A stretch of DNA of 50,291 bases from Spirogloea muscicola (GCA_009602725.1 WELB01000102.1:77694-127984), one strand, 5' to 3'; counted from the stretch's first letter, positions 1 to 13,300 are shown. A program made the numbers and translations. The notes: generated by a model from the sequence alone, not told the origin.

Positions 1-1652
<1,652 letters not shown>

Positions 1653-2230
1653 AGTAGGTCCAAGAATCTTATCAAGTGTGCCAGACATGACTCAAGCTGG
1701 CCATTGCTGCGCTGCTTACAGGCTAGCTAGGAAGTTGACCCATACACATTTTTTTCAGCAGATACATGGCCTTGCGGGTATGTGAACAATGGGTATGAAT
1801 TCAAGCCCTGCAAGTCATCACTATGAAGACATCATTCTTTGCTTTGCTTGATCTTAGAGTTTGCTTCTCATCCTGAGGGTGCAAGGCAAGGAGCACAATA
1901 TCCTGCACCATTAAATGTCTGGTGCAAGGGTGAGGACTAGCCTGCCTTTTGCAGCGTGATCAGTTGGAATACTTGGCTGTTACTCGGCTCTATTACCTCA
2001 TCATTCAGAGTCCACCTGTACTTCTAGTTTTAGCTATTGAGAAAGTGATGTGCAGGCTATACGAGCGAAGTAAGTAGAAGTGGTAGGCAAATGGGGTCTC
2101 CACAATGTAAAGTCAGTTTTGCGGATATTTGCAGGGCAAGACAATGACAAGCCACAGATAGGATCGTTGATCTGATATTGCTTCTTAGCCACCTGCTCTA
2201 TTGTCAACCTCTTCCTACCCTCTTGCCTTT
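1653..2230. other. Intergenic, nothing recognised
   Basis: AT-richer sequence downstream of the first gene's stop codon, presumably 3' UTR and spacer. I see no coding exon, RNA gene or repeat that I can support. Confidence 0.5.
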
Positions 2231-2249
2231 CTTTTTAAAGAAGGAAAAC

Positions 2250-2360
2250 AGCTCTTCTAGTGCAAGGCATGGCTGTGAGAGGCCAGCCCAAGATAGCAGA
2301 TTTAGCTCTTTCACTGGGAGGCAATGGCTGTGAGAAGCCCGCCCAAAGGAACGAACAAGG
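2250..2360 (-). repeat. LINE-B 3' UTR units (minus orientation)
   Basis: Two successive copies of the dispersed unit that on the other strand reads GGGCTGG-CCTCTCACAGCCAT-GCC, followed by the 'gaaagagc' type block. The unit recurs dozens of times in the window and is tied to the 3' UTR of LINE family B. Confidence 0.65.
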
Positions 2361-2469
2361 GCCGGACAGAGTGCAGAACACACAACTATTCTGCCTTACT
2401 TCCTCGAGTAGTCGCTTAGTAAGCTCTAGCGAGCAAGTGCAGATCAAACGAACTCGAGGGCGTAAAAGC

Positions 2470-2655
2470 GTTGCCCTTTCCAGTAGGTGGCAGAAGGGCT
2501 CCGTTCCTGGCATCTAGTATTCATGCATCGAGTAGTGACCTTTATGTTTTGACCCGTGGTTATTGAGCGGGTCAATCTGCTGTAAGTTATGTAAATTTTT
2601 AGATGTGCTTGCCTTTGTACCTGGCCATTTGGCCTACATTTCTAATACACGATCT
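2470..2655 (+). mobile_element. LINE family A, 3' end fragment
   Basis: The stretch is nearly identical to 27190-27360. It encodes the end of the LINE polymerase ORF (…SSDLYVLTRGY, stop by 2566), followed by the family A 3' UTR (gggtcaatctgctgtaagtt… to the cctttgtacctggccatttggcc block). It is a 5'-truncated, dead-on-arrival copy. Confidence 0.8.
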
Positions 2656-4189
2656 CTTCTTTCCAACGCCCTGCTGGTGCCTTCTTTGCCTCCAGTCTTC
2701 GAGAGTGACTGCTTCAATGCATCTGTCCTTTATAGGTGGCACTTCTGCAGCTTCCTGTCAAGAAAAAGCAAGCCTTGTGCTCCACATTGACTACACCCAG
2801 ATCCCAGTCTTGCCGTCTCTTCAAGGAGGAGAGGTAGAACATGCAATTGTCTCTAGCCAAGCCAATCTTCAGATGCAACTCTTAGAATTCTTGCGGTTCT
2901 TCACGCTGTTTAGTGAAGGCACAGAGGACGAATTATGTTGCTGCTGTCAGAACAAGGTATCAGTTTCGCTCGCATAATACACAGCATAGCTCCCGCAGAA
3001 ACAAGCACAAGTGCCACAGCCATGCTATGTGTTGCCTTTCATTTGCACGTTAACGTTGACATACAGAATCAGGAGTGCTCGTGTAGCGTGTTGCATCAAC
3101 TTACATAGGTCGCTTTGCTCCCAAAGAGGCATGTATTGAGACCGTTAGACTCGAGGCATGTGATGAGGAACTTCTTTTGTCTGCCCCATCATCGTGAGAT
3201 CGTACATGCCACGTGAGGGCAGAAAATAATATTCCAACCACCTGCATTTTTTGTCAGCACCACATTCGATACATGCCATGTGAAGGCAGGACATACAATT
3301 CCGAACATCATCATATTCTGTGCCTTACAAAATTTTCTGAACAAGCATCGTCGCTGATACAATGCTGGCACACGGCTGGTACCAAGCTTGAGATCTGTCC
3401 GCAGCAGCATGGTGTAGCGAATTTGAGCAAAACACAGTAACAATCGGAAATGCCAAAACCCGCACGGATCCTGTCAGCACAAGGTACTTTCCTTGTCAAC
3501 TTCTGTCAAAGTCATCGCCGCTGTATGATAGTCGACCCCTTGTAACATGACAGCTACTATGCAATTTCCCGCTGGTGGCTTTGCATTGTGGGTCCGACGA
3601 GGATGTGGAAGTGGCTGCACACGTGGATAAGTAAGGAACGACATCCATCAGCTTGGTGCGAAGGGAGTCGCTAGCAGATTCTACTTACCCACTTGGGTCA
3701 GGTCAAGAACATATCTGCCGCCCCCGTCTCTCGAATATTAGCCCAAAGAATAGCCAGAAGCCCAGTTTCCTGCATCACATTTGCCCGCATTGAGGGCTGT
3801 GACTTTCTTGATGAGCTATAGCAGCTACCGGCTAGGCAGCGGCGGGATGATGGTAGTTGGTAAGAGTTGGTTGGAGAAGTGACGATCCCAGGCCTGGCCA
3901 TCAATACGGGGGTGCCAAGTTTTGCCCAGCCCCTCGCCCAATTTGAAGGAGCTGCTTCTTCCAGTCAGATGCGAAGTCCTCCGCTTCTACCCGTAGCCTG
4001 TAGAAGACCACGCCGTTTGTGGCGTGTACGGGCTGCTCTGACATCAAGGCACAACCCCGCTTCACATATGCCGCCAACCTGCGGGCCGTGACTCCTCTGG
4101 CACCTCTCTCTTTCTTGCGGGAAAACGGGCTGTATGACATGAACTCCAGAAGTCCAGAAATTCGGGCATGGTCTCTCTCGCCTCCACTT
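2656..4189. other. Intergenic with one orphan open stretch (2736-2956, +)
   Basis: Most of this region shows nothing I recognise. At 2736-2956 on the plus strand an open frame sits between a TATAG acceptor and a GTATCA donor. It reads GGTSAASCQEKASLVLHIDY…, then LQMQLLEFLRFFTLFSEG…, with codon-like composition and no repeat identity. It could be an exon of an unrecognised gene; I found no partner exons that fix a frame. Two LINE-like or unknown short ORFs around 3867-4140 look like shadows. Confidence 0.3.
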
Positions 4190-4407
4190 CGTCAGCTCTC
4201 CGGGCGGAGTGCCTCCGTCCCTGCCACGAGCTACTCCGACCTGATGTTGCTCACTCGCGGGTACTGAGCTTACCTAGTGCGTTGTCGTGTTTGGTAGTGT
4301 AGTCCTTTTTCGGCACCTCTTTCTTTGGCTTTGGACATTGTCCACTCAAGCTCCCTCAGACCTTGTCCATTCTTTTGGGCTGGCCTTTCCCAGCCACCAG
4401 TCAATCA
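4190..4407 (+). mobile_element. LINE family B, 3' end fragment
   Basis: The C-terminal codons …ATSYSDLMLLTRGY end at the TGA at 4265-4267. The B-type 3' UTR follows (tgtagtcctttttcggcacc…, then TTTGGGCTGGCCTTTCCCAGCC). The element is 5'-truncated, and its tail meets a second copy in opposite orientation at 4408. Confidence 0.75.
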
Positions 4408-4700
4408 GAAGAAGGTGCTCGCCCATTGAGAAGAGGGGCTGGCAAAGCCAACCCAAAAAGAATGGACAATGTTCAAAGCTAAAGAAAGAGGTGCTGAAAA
4501 AGGACTACACTACAAAGTGCAAGATGGTGCAGAGGGAGATGCAGATGGCTGCTCAGTATCCACGTGTGAGCAACAGCAGATCAGAGTAACTCGGAGCAGG
4601 AGAAGCGGCACTTTGCCGAGACCCGGAAGCAGCAGCCATAGCACGGCCAGCCCGCGCGTGGACCGCATGAGCCAAAGAGCGCTCAATCTGGCCGCGCTTT
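4408..4700 (-). mobile_element. LINE family B, 3' end fragment (minus)
   Basis: On the minus strand it reads …GRAMAAASGSRQSAASPAPS, then YSDLLLLTRGY with stop near 4553. The B-type 3' UTR follows and ends in GGGCGAGCACCTTCTTC at 4408. The tail contains a GGCTGGCAAAGCCA hairpin. It lies tail to tail with the copy at 4190-4407. Confidence 0.75.
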
Positions 4701-4910
4701 CTCTTTTGGGTTGGCTTTGCCAGCCCGTCTTCTCTATGGGCGAGCTCTTCTTCTTTCCCATTGGGACAACCCACCCCGACTCTGGCTGGGCGACATGTCT
4801 GGGCTGGGCGAGTACCGTGCGACTTACCCTGTCTCTTGCGCTTTCTCTTGCACCGGCTTGTCAAGATGCACTGTCTCAACGGCACCAAGGGAAATGCGTG
4901 TATATTAAGA
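4701..4910 (+). repeat. LINE-B-type hairpin unit and terminus
   Basis: The sequence carries TTGGGTTGGCTTTGCCAGCCC followed by tctctatgggcgagctcttcttct, the same hairpin plus terminus seen in other B tails. It then continues with further degenerate units up to the start of the family A tail. Confidence 0.6.
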
Positions 4911-5691
4911 GATGGGGAGGCCATGTGTGGCCAAGTACAAAGGCAAGCACATTGGACAAATGTACGTCACCTGCTGCTAAGCTGACCCGCTCAGTAACCA
5001 CGAGTCAGCACATAGAGGTCGCTAGCTGACGCTCGAATACCGGACGGCAATTGACTAGCTCTTGTGCCAGCAGCTAAGGCTCGACCAGCTTTCTGATGCA
5101 GAGCATACGCCTGAGCTCGTTGCAGACAGGTTGACACTCGACGTCGCAGAAATGACAGATAGGCTGCCGGCATACCCATCTGGGCTGGGAGCATATCCTC
5201 GCGTCGTGCATATCCCAGACTCGCTATTTTCTCGAGTAGGGTATGGAAGCGAGGACCCAAGCAGCCGAAAGTGTCGATTGCGGCCGGGAGGAGGTGGTCA
5301 CTGCGGGGGTAGTCTGAGTAGTGTCGGAGCTTTTTCTGCTCAGCACCTCCCACTGCGTGGCCAGCAATATGTGTAGAAGCGGAACTCTTGTATGCCTCAG
5401 TCACCACCACATCAACCAAAGCTCGTGGCCTCCGCCAGGTTGTACACCCACAATGTCCAGGGTGCGACGGTGATGGCCTCCCTGGGAATCCGTGGTGATG
5501 GGCATTACATTGCTCACTTCAACGATGGCGCGGTAGCCGGCGTCGCGCATCAAGCCCGCCAGGGCGTCCCGTAGGAGATTGTGGACGCCCACCACCTCAG
5601 GGCCTGTGGGACACCGCAGCATGTGGGTGGCTAGGTCTCCGCCCTCCGTACGGAAGCCACACTCACACTGAGTTAGGGAGCAGGCAGACAT
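4911..5691 (-). mobile_element. LINE family A, truncated copy with ORF C-terminus
   Basis: On the minus strand the polymerase C-terminal region runs from 5691 to the stop near 4991. It begins with a zinc-knuckle-like CECGF…THMLRCPTG segment, then NLLRDALAGLMRDAG, RRTLDIVGVQPGGG, VDVVVTEAYK, AVGGAEQKKLRHYSDY, DTFGCLGPRFHTLL, a cysteine/arginine helix (RRRVSTCLQRAQAYALHQKA) and SDLYVLTRGY. One frameshift near 5405-5419 separates two frames, so the copy is dead. The 3' UTR extends to about 4911 with the ccatgtgtggccaagtacaaag block. The C-x-C-G…H…C pattern after the RT/thumb region is typical of algal and oomycete LINEs by my knowledge. Confidence 0.85.
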
Positions 5692-6131
5692 AAACGCCTC
5701 CGGCTCTTAGGTCTATGATGTGGCATTCTGTCGCATTCCTTGCCACACGCCTTACTTTTGCCGCTAGTCGTGCCCAGGCTGCCGCTCAGGTCTAAGGCCG
5801 GGAAACTCCTCGTCGCCCTCGTTCAAGACAACCTTTCTTCTTTCATGCTGCTACTTTTCCGTTTCGCGGCCGCTGACTAGGACTTACTGAGCAGCCAGAA
5901 GTCTCATAGCTTTTCAAGAAGGTGGTGGCTAAAGAGCCAGCACAAGCAAACGCACAAGAAGTTCAACGGGGAAGCCTAAGCTTCTGAGGACTGTTGGCTG
6001 TCTGCCTCTGCTTTCTCAGCTGGAGGAGCCACCCTACCCCCACATTGCTCGTGAATGAGAGTCTCACCTAGCAGCACTCGTCTTTAGGGTGCTTTTACTG
6101 TACCTGATAATTGTAAGATGCGGGTACTGCC

Positions 6132-6172
6132 ACATGGCTTACATGGCTTACATGGCTTACATGGCTTACATG
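6132..6172 (+). repeat. 9-bp tandem repeat (acatggctt x4.5)
   Basis: Four perfect copies of acatggctt plus a partial fifth copy. Confidence 0.95.
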
Positions 6173-6407
6173 CCCAAAACATTTTCAGCGCAGCAGCCCA
6201 CAGCATTGTTTTCTGCTGCAGCCATCTGCAATTTTCCTTCTCGTCACTGTGCAATGTAGTCAAGTTAACTGGCTGCTTAGAAGGGGATCATGGACATTCA
6301 TGGGCGTGTATGCATTCAACCAGATGGTGTTGCTACAATATATCTTGAGCCCGAAACATGGTCTGGCATAGCAGTCACCTGCCATCACCTGCCAGCTGGC
6401 GTTTGGT

Positions 6408-6457
6408 ACACAAGTGCTCTTGGTAGGTTGACTTATACCGACCAAGAGCACTTGTGT
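6408..6457. other. 50-nt near-perfect inverted repeat (hairpin)
   Basis: ACACAAGTGCTCTTGGT (6408-6424) is the exact reverse complement of 6441-6457. One mismatch and three further pairs (GGT/ACC) follow, leaving an 8-nt loop. It would fold into a 20-bp stem as RNA. No open frame or known repeat is attached. Confidence 0.9.
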
Positions 6458-7947
6458 AAGCAAGAAAAATTACTTATAGCACTTTGTGCCCCACACTTGG
6501 GTTGACTACCGCTCAGAGTCTCAGCCAGCCGTCTCTCGTTCCAGGAATGAACACAGGGCAGACAAGAGTGCAGAACAGAAGAAGTGGATGGCAAATCTGG
6601 ACAGCTTTCTCCTTGCCTTCTCCAGACATAGATGAGCAAGTTGAGCTGCATCGAGCTTCTTCTTAGCAGGCGAACGATGCTGTGAGAAAATTACATCATA
6701 TTGTTTCCTCGTCAGACTCCCGGAGGCGCCAAGTGTGAGGGTGAGACTCTCAGGGACATGGAGGTGGTACGTCTTTTGCTGTTTCCTTATTGACGACTCA
6801 AGCCTGTAAATGAGAGCAGAACAAGAATGTGCAGACCCACAATCGACAAGCAGCAATACTACGGGGGCCCCTCCATCTCTTGCTGTTAGGTAGGGTACTG
6901 CATCTCCAGTATGTCATGATTTGCCGCCAAGGCTTCCTCTCAACAGAGCGCGCATGTGAAGGAGCATCATGAAGTAGCTAACTGAGCACCTCTAACGAAG
7001 GGGCCACCATGAGCTCCGCACACGAACCACTTCAATGCTGGATACATGTTCCTAGATCTGATCTGCACAGAAGACTGTTGAATAGGCAAAGGACTCATCT
7101 GGTGCATCTAGCCTGGGGCAACAACGAGGCTCCGTTTGTGTTGTCGACTTTCCTGCCTAACATTCAGACGGATTGAAAGTGCAAGCCCTGGTCTCAGCAC
7201 ACTGCCTGGGGGCCAAGTAAATGTTAAAGCGCTGCAGAAGATATGTAAACTTTTCTTTGCAGCCTTTGAAGGGCTCTCAACAGAAAGCAGGCTTCAGAGG
7301 CAAATAATCATGTACCTCCAAAAAATGTCAGCCAAGGCTGTCAAGAAACACTCAACACGCTAAGAGAGGTCAAAATACAAGAAATCTGCCAAGAGAGCAA
7401 AACTGTACTGAAGACAAGTACGTTGCATAAAGCCGTGGCCAGCTATAAGCATAAGAGTGCTGCACTCTCTGGGCTCTGAAGCACAGGTCCAGTGTTGGGA
7501 GAGAGCAGAACCCGCTGGTAATCAGCCTGTGTGAAGATAGATAAGAAGATTGGCAATGATGTGGGACTGACAGTCAGCAGTTGCTTAACTGCCGGCCTCT
7601 CTAACTACTCTGTATGAACGGAAGTAAATAGGGATGCGCCGATAAGCAAGTGAACTGTACAAATAGGTAGCCAACAGTGGACCACGATCTTGGCCAAGGC
7701 TACAAAGTCTTTCGCCTGAACCTTTGCTGTGTCACCACCACCAAACCTCGTGCTGGCAGTCAGACTGTTCATAAATAAGCTTTTCAGCAGACACCAAAGT
7801 GCTGTTGACCTGGATCTCAATGCAGAGTTGGTAGCCAGGCTTTCTTGGACAATGGAACATGCTGTCCTGGTGGAAGGCTGGCACGGCGTGCACAATCCAG
7901 GACGAGCTGTTCCTCAGCAATGCGAAGATCCGGGGCAGGTGCTGCAG

Positions 7948-10900
7948 CTAGTCGCCTGCTTGTGCAGTGACCTGCTCCACGGGACCTGCTGTACATCTGA
8001 GGGTTTCAAGACCCACCGAGGATCTTGAGCAGGCCAGATGATCAGCTTCAGCTGGGCTCTCTTGGGCGTGGGCATAATGTTTACTCAGACTCGCATGGCG
8101 CCTTCTTTTGTAGCTGGCCTTGAAACAAGCCTACATGTGAGACAACGGACAATCTGGTAAGCACAACTTCCGAGCAAAAGTTCACAAGAGAACACTGCTC
8201 TGACGAGCTAGACTGCCTCTCCGTGTGGAAATGCAGATCTTGTCGGCATTGCATGGCTGTTGTAATACTCGTACACTGTACGCTGAAGAAAGTCATGTCC
8301 ACTGAATCCTTGATTGCAATGCTTTGACCGCAAAGGACTCACCTGACGGAGTCGTTTGGTCTTATCTGGTAGGTCAACTGATGGTGCATCAGCCATCCTT
8401 TTCCTCTGAGATTCAAGCTCCTTCACTGCACTCTCCACGCGATCAGATGTGTGGCCCTCAGGCCCCTTGGAAAGCTCCTGAAATCAAGCAGAGGCTGACA
8501 TCAGTGCTTGCTACACTTGCTGCGTATAGCTACTTAGCAGCATCGTATGCCTGCTACATGTTGTAAGTATTGGGTGAGTGTTTCTAAACGGAGATGCTCC
8601 TGAGCACAAAGGATTCGATTGTCTGGTCATCAAGAGACTGATGTGTCATGCTTATGTCTTACTACCAGATGCTGGAGACCTTCACTTGCATGCATGTCAT
8701 CCTTGTCTAATGGAGACTATTCTTTGTGACTCCACGTTTCCACCTGTCATGGGGCACTGTGACAGGCTTTACAGGAGCTTTAGTGCCATCATACTGCATG
8801 AGCACATTGAGTGGCAGAGCTGTAGTTGCTGAAGAGTCTGACCTTGATATTGGTAATGAGGCATTCCAGACTCTTCATTTTGCGGTGTGGCCACCTTTGG
8901 ATCCCAAAGGCGCGACAGCGCTTTTTGAGGACGGTAAGGCCTACTCGGAGCTCCTTGGAGGCTTCCGTGATGGGCATGTGGAAATACTGCATGCCATGTC
9001 AGAGTGGAAGCGTATGTAAGTTCTTCCTCAAATAACAGCAGAGGCATTCTTGAGATGAAAGCCCAGAAGTTACCACGACTTTGGTAAACAGCAGGTCTGC
9101 GCAGCCTCTGCACAATATCACACCCTGCCTTTGCAGAAGACAGTGGTCACAACGCCAGCTGCTCTCGTGCAAAGGATCTCAAGCGACAGCAAGCGCATCC
9201 AATGCTGCACTGCTCAAAGGATGGTTGGCCAGAAGTATGAAGACCTGTGCCAGCTGCTCAGCTGTGATCTCGGTGGAGTTTGCCCGGGGAAGGTAATGGT
9301 TGTACTGGGTTGCTGAGACAGCACTGTTATCGTGGCAACAATCATCATCATCCACAGGGTCATCGCTGCTTTGTGAGACAGTGGCCCTGGGGTTGTCGCT
9401 GGACGTGAAGCTTCCAGTCTGCGGCGAGGCCAACTGCTGCTGCTCCTCCAAGTCTGCTGCGGCTGTCACCGTCTGACTGTCATAGCCTAATGTGGTTACA
9501 GGCGCCGGGAGAACCGAGTAAGACCTGCTCTTTGGCAGAGTCGCAGGACTGACTGCCAGCTCCATGGAAAGGTCCAGGTTTCTCACAGGCGGCAAGCCAA
9601 CCGCAGCCGCCGTCCTGTGCTCGCAGCGCAGGTGCGACGTCTCGCACTGGCCCTGCTCCTCTCCGGGCAAGGCGAAGCAGCTCATGGGGCTGTGGCACTG
9701 CACTGCGTTGTTCATGTATGTGGTGTAGCCCCTGCTTGAGCGGCCTGGACAGCTGGTAGGACTGGCACTGCAGTTGCAGCTGCCAGGAGGATGGTGGGCA
9801 TACGGATGGTGGAAGCTTGCTCGATCCAGAGTCGCAGAGTTGCAGCGCCTCAGAGGAAGGTCCCTGCTACTGACGGCATTCCATGGGACCCCCTCTTCAG
9901 CCATGCTGCAGCGGTGTTGCTGCTGGCTGTGGAACATCGTGCAGGATGCCGATGGGTGGCTGCTCGGCCTCAGCAGCAACGCGCGGTCACTGAAGGCCGC
10001 CTTGCGCTGCTGGTACAGGCCTGCCGTGTCGAGCGACAGATGCGCCGCCGAACGCGACAGCAACAGGGAGCGCGGGAGGTGCAGCCAACTGCCACCGCCG
10101 CAGCTCGGCGGCTGGTGGAACGCAGAGGTGCGCGGGGAGCTCTGCAGGGAGTACTGCGATGCGCCCTGCTTGGGCAGCCGGGACGACGAGTGCATCCCCG
10201 ACGGGCTCAGGCCTCCCATAAGACCTACTGCGCAAGGTCAGTAGAAGGCTCGTCATAAGTCACCTACCAACAGGCCAATATTACGTCTGTGGAGATTCTG
10301 GCTCCGCGACTATGGTGCATGCGTGGCATTAGCAGAGATGCCTTTGCAAGATTGCAGCCCATGGTCATGCATGCGCAGTTGGCATGCCCAGATGTATGCA
10401 ATGGCAAGCTAGCGATGCGGATGTTGCTAGCCACGCATGACAAATAGTCAAGTGTGGTGAAGCACTGGCAGCAGACCAGCATATGGAGAGGGCCAGCCAG
10501 CTCCTCCAACTTCAAAGTTGGCCTCCGATTGGCTCGTGGGGCTCCAGTCCGCCGCATGCCCGAGCTGCGCTCGCTCAAAGTGGGTCTGCAGGTCCAAGTC
10601 CTCATCGGCAAACATGGCCTGCCTCCACTCGTTGCACTGCGCGGCGAGCTGTGCCTCCAACGCAACCTCATTCTTTCCATGCTGCTGACCGCTGCTGTGG
10701 TTGCCCAGCTCCTCGCCACTGAACGACAGCCCGCTCTGCACTTGGCAACAATGGTCGTCAGATTCTCAAGGCTCCTCCAAGTGAGTCACTTCACATGCTG
10801 TCTTCCAAAAGAATCATATCCCATGCTGACACCCACCTCCAGCTGGCTTGCTTGTGGAGGTGCCTCTGACAATTCTACTGCTACATATGACCAGGTATGA

Positions 10901-12687
10901 AGGCAGAGGTAGATCCAAGCCCCAGACTTGGTTCCCATGGCCTATGTCTTCTGCTTAATATGCCGCACCATGGACAGCTTCGAACATGTGCAGAGTACTG
11001 AGTCCCTTACAGAGTTGTGGTAGCTGCAAGAGCTCAGGGACTGGGCCTGCTGGTGCCGCCGGATTTCAAACTCCACAATTGCCAGATCCTCGGCCAGCGC
11101 GGGTGCATGCTGCAGGGCCGCATTGCTGGACGCCAGGCGTTGACATAACAGCAGAAACAACCATCTCAGTATAGAATGTGACTGGAACCTGCTTCAATCT
11201 AATATCAGCTGAGAGCGGACTAGTTCATTTTGGCGCACCGGAATCATATTTGCGATGGTAAAATGCATCCAGGATTGGCCTGAGTGATTAAAGTGGGGCT
11301 TACAGAGAGCCACTGAGGATGGGTGGCAGCTCTGCTGGGATGCTGCGGTGGTCCCCAAATTCCAACAGTGTGTGCCAGCCTGCCAGCTCGCTCGCCTGCC
11401 GGATGCTTGCCATGAACTGCACATGCACGCGTCCCCAGTGCACCGCTGCTGCATGCGTCAGTTGGTGCAGTGGGACAGCTTCGGGCTTTCATGCAGCTCT
11501 TCTGACGGCCTGTTGAATAGACTCGTCATAAGCGGGTGCCCAGAAAGGCTTCTGAGCCCTCCCGCCCCAGTCTGCCTTGCATGGGAAGAGTAAGAGCAGA
11601 GAAAGGGATCAACTTTGGTCAACTGCATGCAGAAAAGTCACGCCTTTGAAGCCCCACTGTATGAGGAACCTGTGCAGATTCGGCGCAAGCGAGCCTATCG
11701 TAGAGAGCACTGCTGACATGAAAGGAGGGAGTGAGCAGCATTTATCTGGAAAGGCCGACACCCTACAGTCACAGCTGCAATCCCAGAGCCACCGCTCTGG
11801 TGAGCACGGCTTTCCGCGGAGGGCCGAATTGTGCGGCACTGCCGCACAATGTGGTGTCTTTAAAGGGCCAGGACTGCGGGACTGCAACCAGGGGAACTGG
11901 CAGGCCACACAAGTGACCAAGATAGCTACTTTGACTTTCTATGGCCCTGGCTGCATTGCTGGCTGCACTGCCTGCCCTGTTTGGCAGCATCCCATTGACA
12001 GACCGCTATTTGAGCCATCACTGCAGAGCCAGAGGGGAACAAAAGTACCACCTTTGACCGCCCAGCGATGTCAGGCTGTGGCACTATCCTGCCGAGTGGT
12101 CGTCCGACACGCCCATGATGGTACGAGGGAGCACTCTGCTACATGGACTGGGCCAGCGTGCTGCTGCAAAGTGCCGTCTGCTCCCAGTGCGGGTGCAGCA
12201 CGGACGAAGGCAGGGCCTTGGCATGGCAGTAGCGGCAGGCAGCCGACCTCATCGGCCTTGGAGAAGAGGTGGAAGATCGACGCGCGGGGCTCGTTGACGA
12301 GGTCGTAGGCGGACGCCGACAGCACGCCCTCCTGCTGCCACACCGAGACGATCCCGTTCTCCAGGTACAGGTGAGCGCTGCGCAGCAGCCCTGCAACGTC
12401 AGTAAAGCTCGCCCAGACGGTCAGCAGTGCCACACGGATATGATGGGGGCCCATGCCGCAGGCTGGTCAGATGGTGGGCTCATGCTGGTAACAATGCAGC
12501 CGGCGAAAGGACGGCAACGCTAGAAACGGCGCAGAGGGCACGCACCGCTGTTGGAGGAGTGCTGGAAGACGGAGAGGGCCTGCAGCGTGCGCAGGCGGCC
12601 GCCGCCGCCGCCGCCTGCCGGTTGCGGTGGCGGCGTTGGCGGCGGCGGCGGGCGCTCGTCGCTGGCGCCGCCGCCGCCGCTGCCCAT
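7948..12687 (-). CDS. RWP-RK domain transcription factor
   Basis: Exons (minus): 12687-12546 (start ATG, MGSGGGG… Pro/Gly-rich then [17 protein letters not shown]), 12390-about 12217, one or more unresolved around 11580-11500 ([18 protein letters not shown]), 11448-11304, 11125-11011, 10735-10477, 10227-9245, 8986-8843, 8477-8343 and 8130-7948. From 11448 on every join keeps phase. The RWP-RK domain spans the last join-rich part: ITAEQLAQ (exon ending 9245) joined to [45 protein letters not shown] basic coiled segment follows ([39 protein letters not shown]), as in plant and algal family members. The domain binds DNA in the nucleus; in green plants relatives act in nitrogen response (NIN-like, NIT2) and gamete/egg fate (RKD, MID). 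The roughly 327-codon exon 10227-9245 is Ser/His/Gln-rich and unrecognised. I see no PB1 domain, so NLP membership is unlikely, but the N-terminal third is incomplete. Confidence 0.88.
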
Positions 12688-12690
12688 GGC
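12560..12690. repeat. GGC/GCC trinucleotide-rich tract in first exon
   Basis: Gly/Pro codon repeats in the first exon of the RWP-RK gene create long shadow frames on both strands. They are not independent genes. Confidence 0.7.
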
Positions 12691-12949
12691 TCATAGCCAG
12701 CGCCGCCCAGCGCCCGCCTCGACGGTAGCGTCGACGGGCGACGTTCGCTGGCGAGCACTCGAGCGACTGGGAAAGTGGGGCAATGGCGGTGGCGGTGGCC
12801 GTGGCGGTGGAGCGGGGGAGGCTCGACCTGGGGCCCGCCGTGTGCGCCAATCGGGCAGTGGCGGGGGAGGTTGCGGGCGAGGGGGGCCACGGGGGGGCCC
12901 GCGCTTCCGTCACTCAATGCCGCACAACCCCGTCCTCCGAGCTTCCCGC

Positions 12950-13300
12950 GGCGGGGTTACTGCTCCCCCCCCTCAGCTCATCTGACTTCCGTTTGCTGAC
13001 CCGGGGGTACTGATAAGAGCGCCCGACTGACGAACACAGTTGTGAACACCCTCTGTTTGCACCTGGCCAGCTTTCCAGCCGATCTCCTAACATCAGCAGC
13101 CGCATTCTTTGGCTTCGGCTTCCTTGTTCATTCCTCCCGGCTGGCCTCTCACAGCCACTGCCTGACATTGGAAGGACTGTTTCTTCCTTGTATATTCCCT
13201 TGGCTGGTCTCTCCCAGCCGTCCCCTCACACTGGAAGAGCCACTTCTTCTGGACCTCGCCTGTGAGCTGGCCCTTTGCCCCTCCGGTTGTGATTTTTTTT
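12950..13300 (+). mobile_element. LINE family B, 3' end fragment
   Basis: The codons SSDFRLLTRGY end at 13013. They are followed by a B-type 3' UTR (gaacaccctctgtttgcacctgg, then gctggcctctcacagcc and gctggtctctcccagcc units). The copy is 5'-truncated and inserted upstream of the RWP-RK start. Confidence 0.7.

Larger units (their letters stand above)
5692..7947. other. Intergenic with small repeats and orphan ORFs
   Basis: No gene is secure here. There is a 9-bp tandem repeat (6132-6172) and a strong hairpin (6408-6457). Two plus-strand stretches look mildly coding. The first, 6542-6630, follows a CCAG acceptor and reads NEHRADKSAEQKKWMANLDS. The second, 7135-7363, contains VNVKALQKICKLFFAAFEG and ends KKHSTR-stop. 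They could be terminal exons of an unrecognised plus-strand gene converging on the RWP-RK gene, but phase could not be fixed. 7732-7920 (minus) is open directly downstream of the RWP-RK stop and could be an alternative last exon of that gene. Confidence 0.3.

Noticed and set aside
9774-10258. Plus-strand ORFs of about 155 codons
   Set aside because: They are shadows of the long minus-strand RWP-RK exon 10227-9245.
12467-12985. Several overlapping long ORFs on both strands
   Set aside because: GC-rich trinucleotide repeats remove stop codons. Only the minus-strand frame starting at 12687 splices into the RWP-RK gene.
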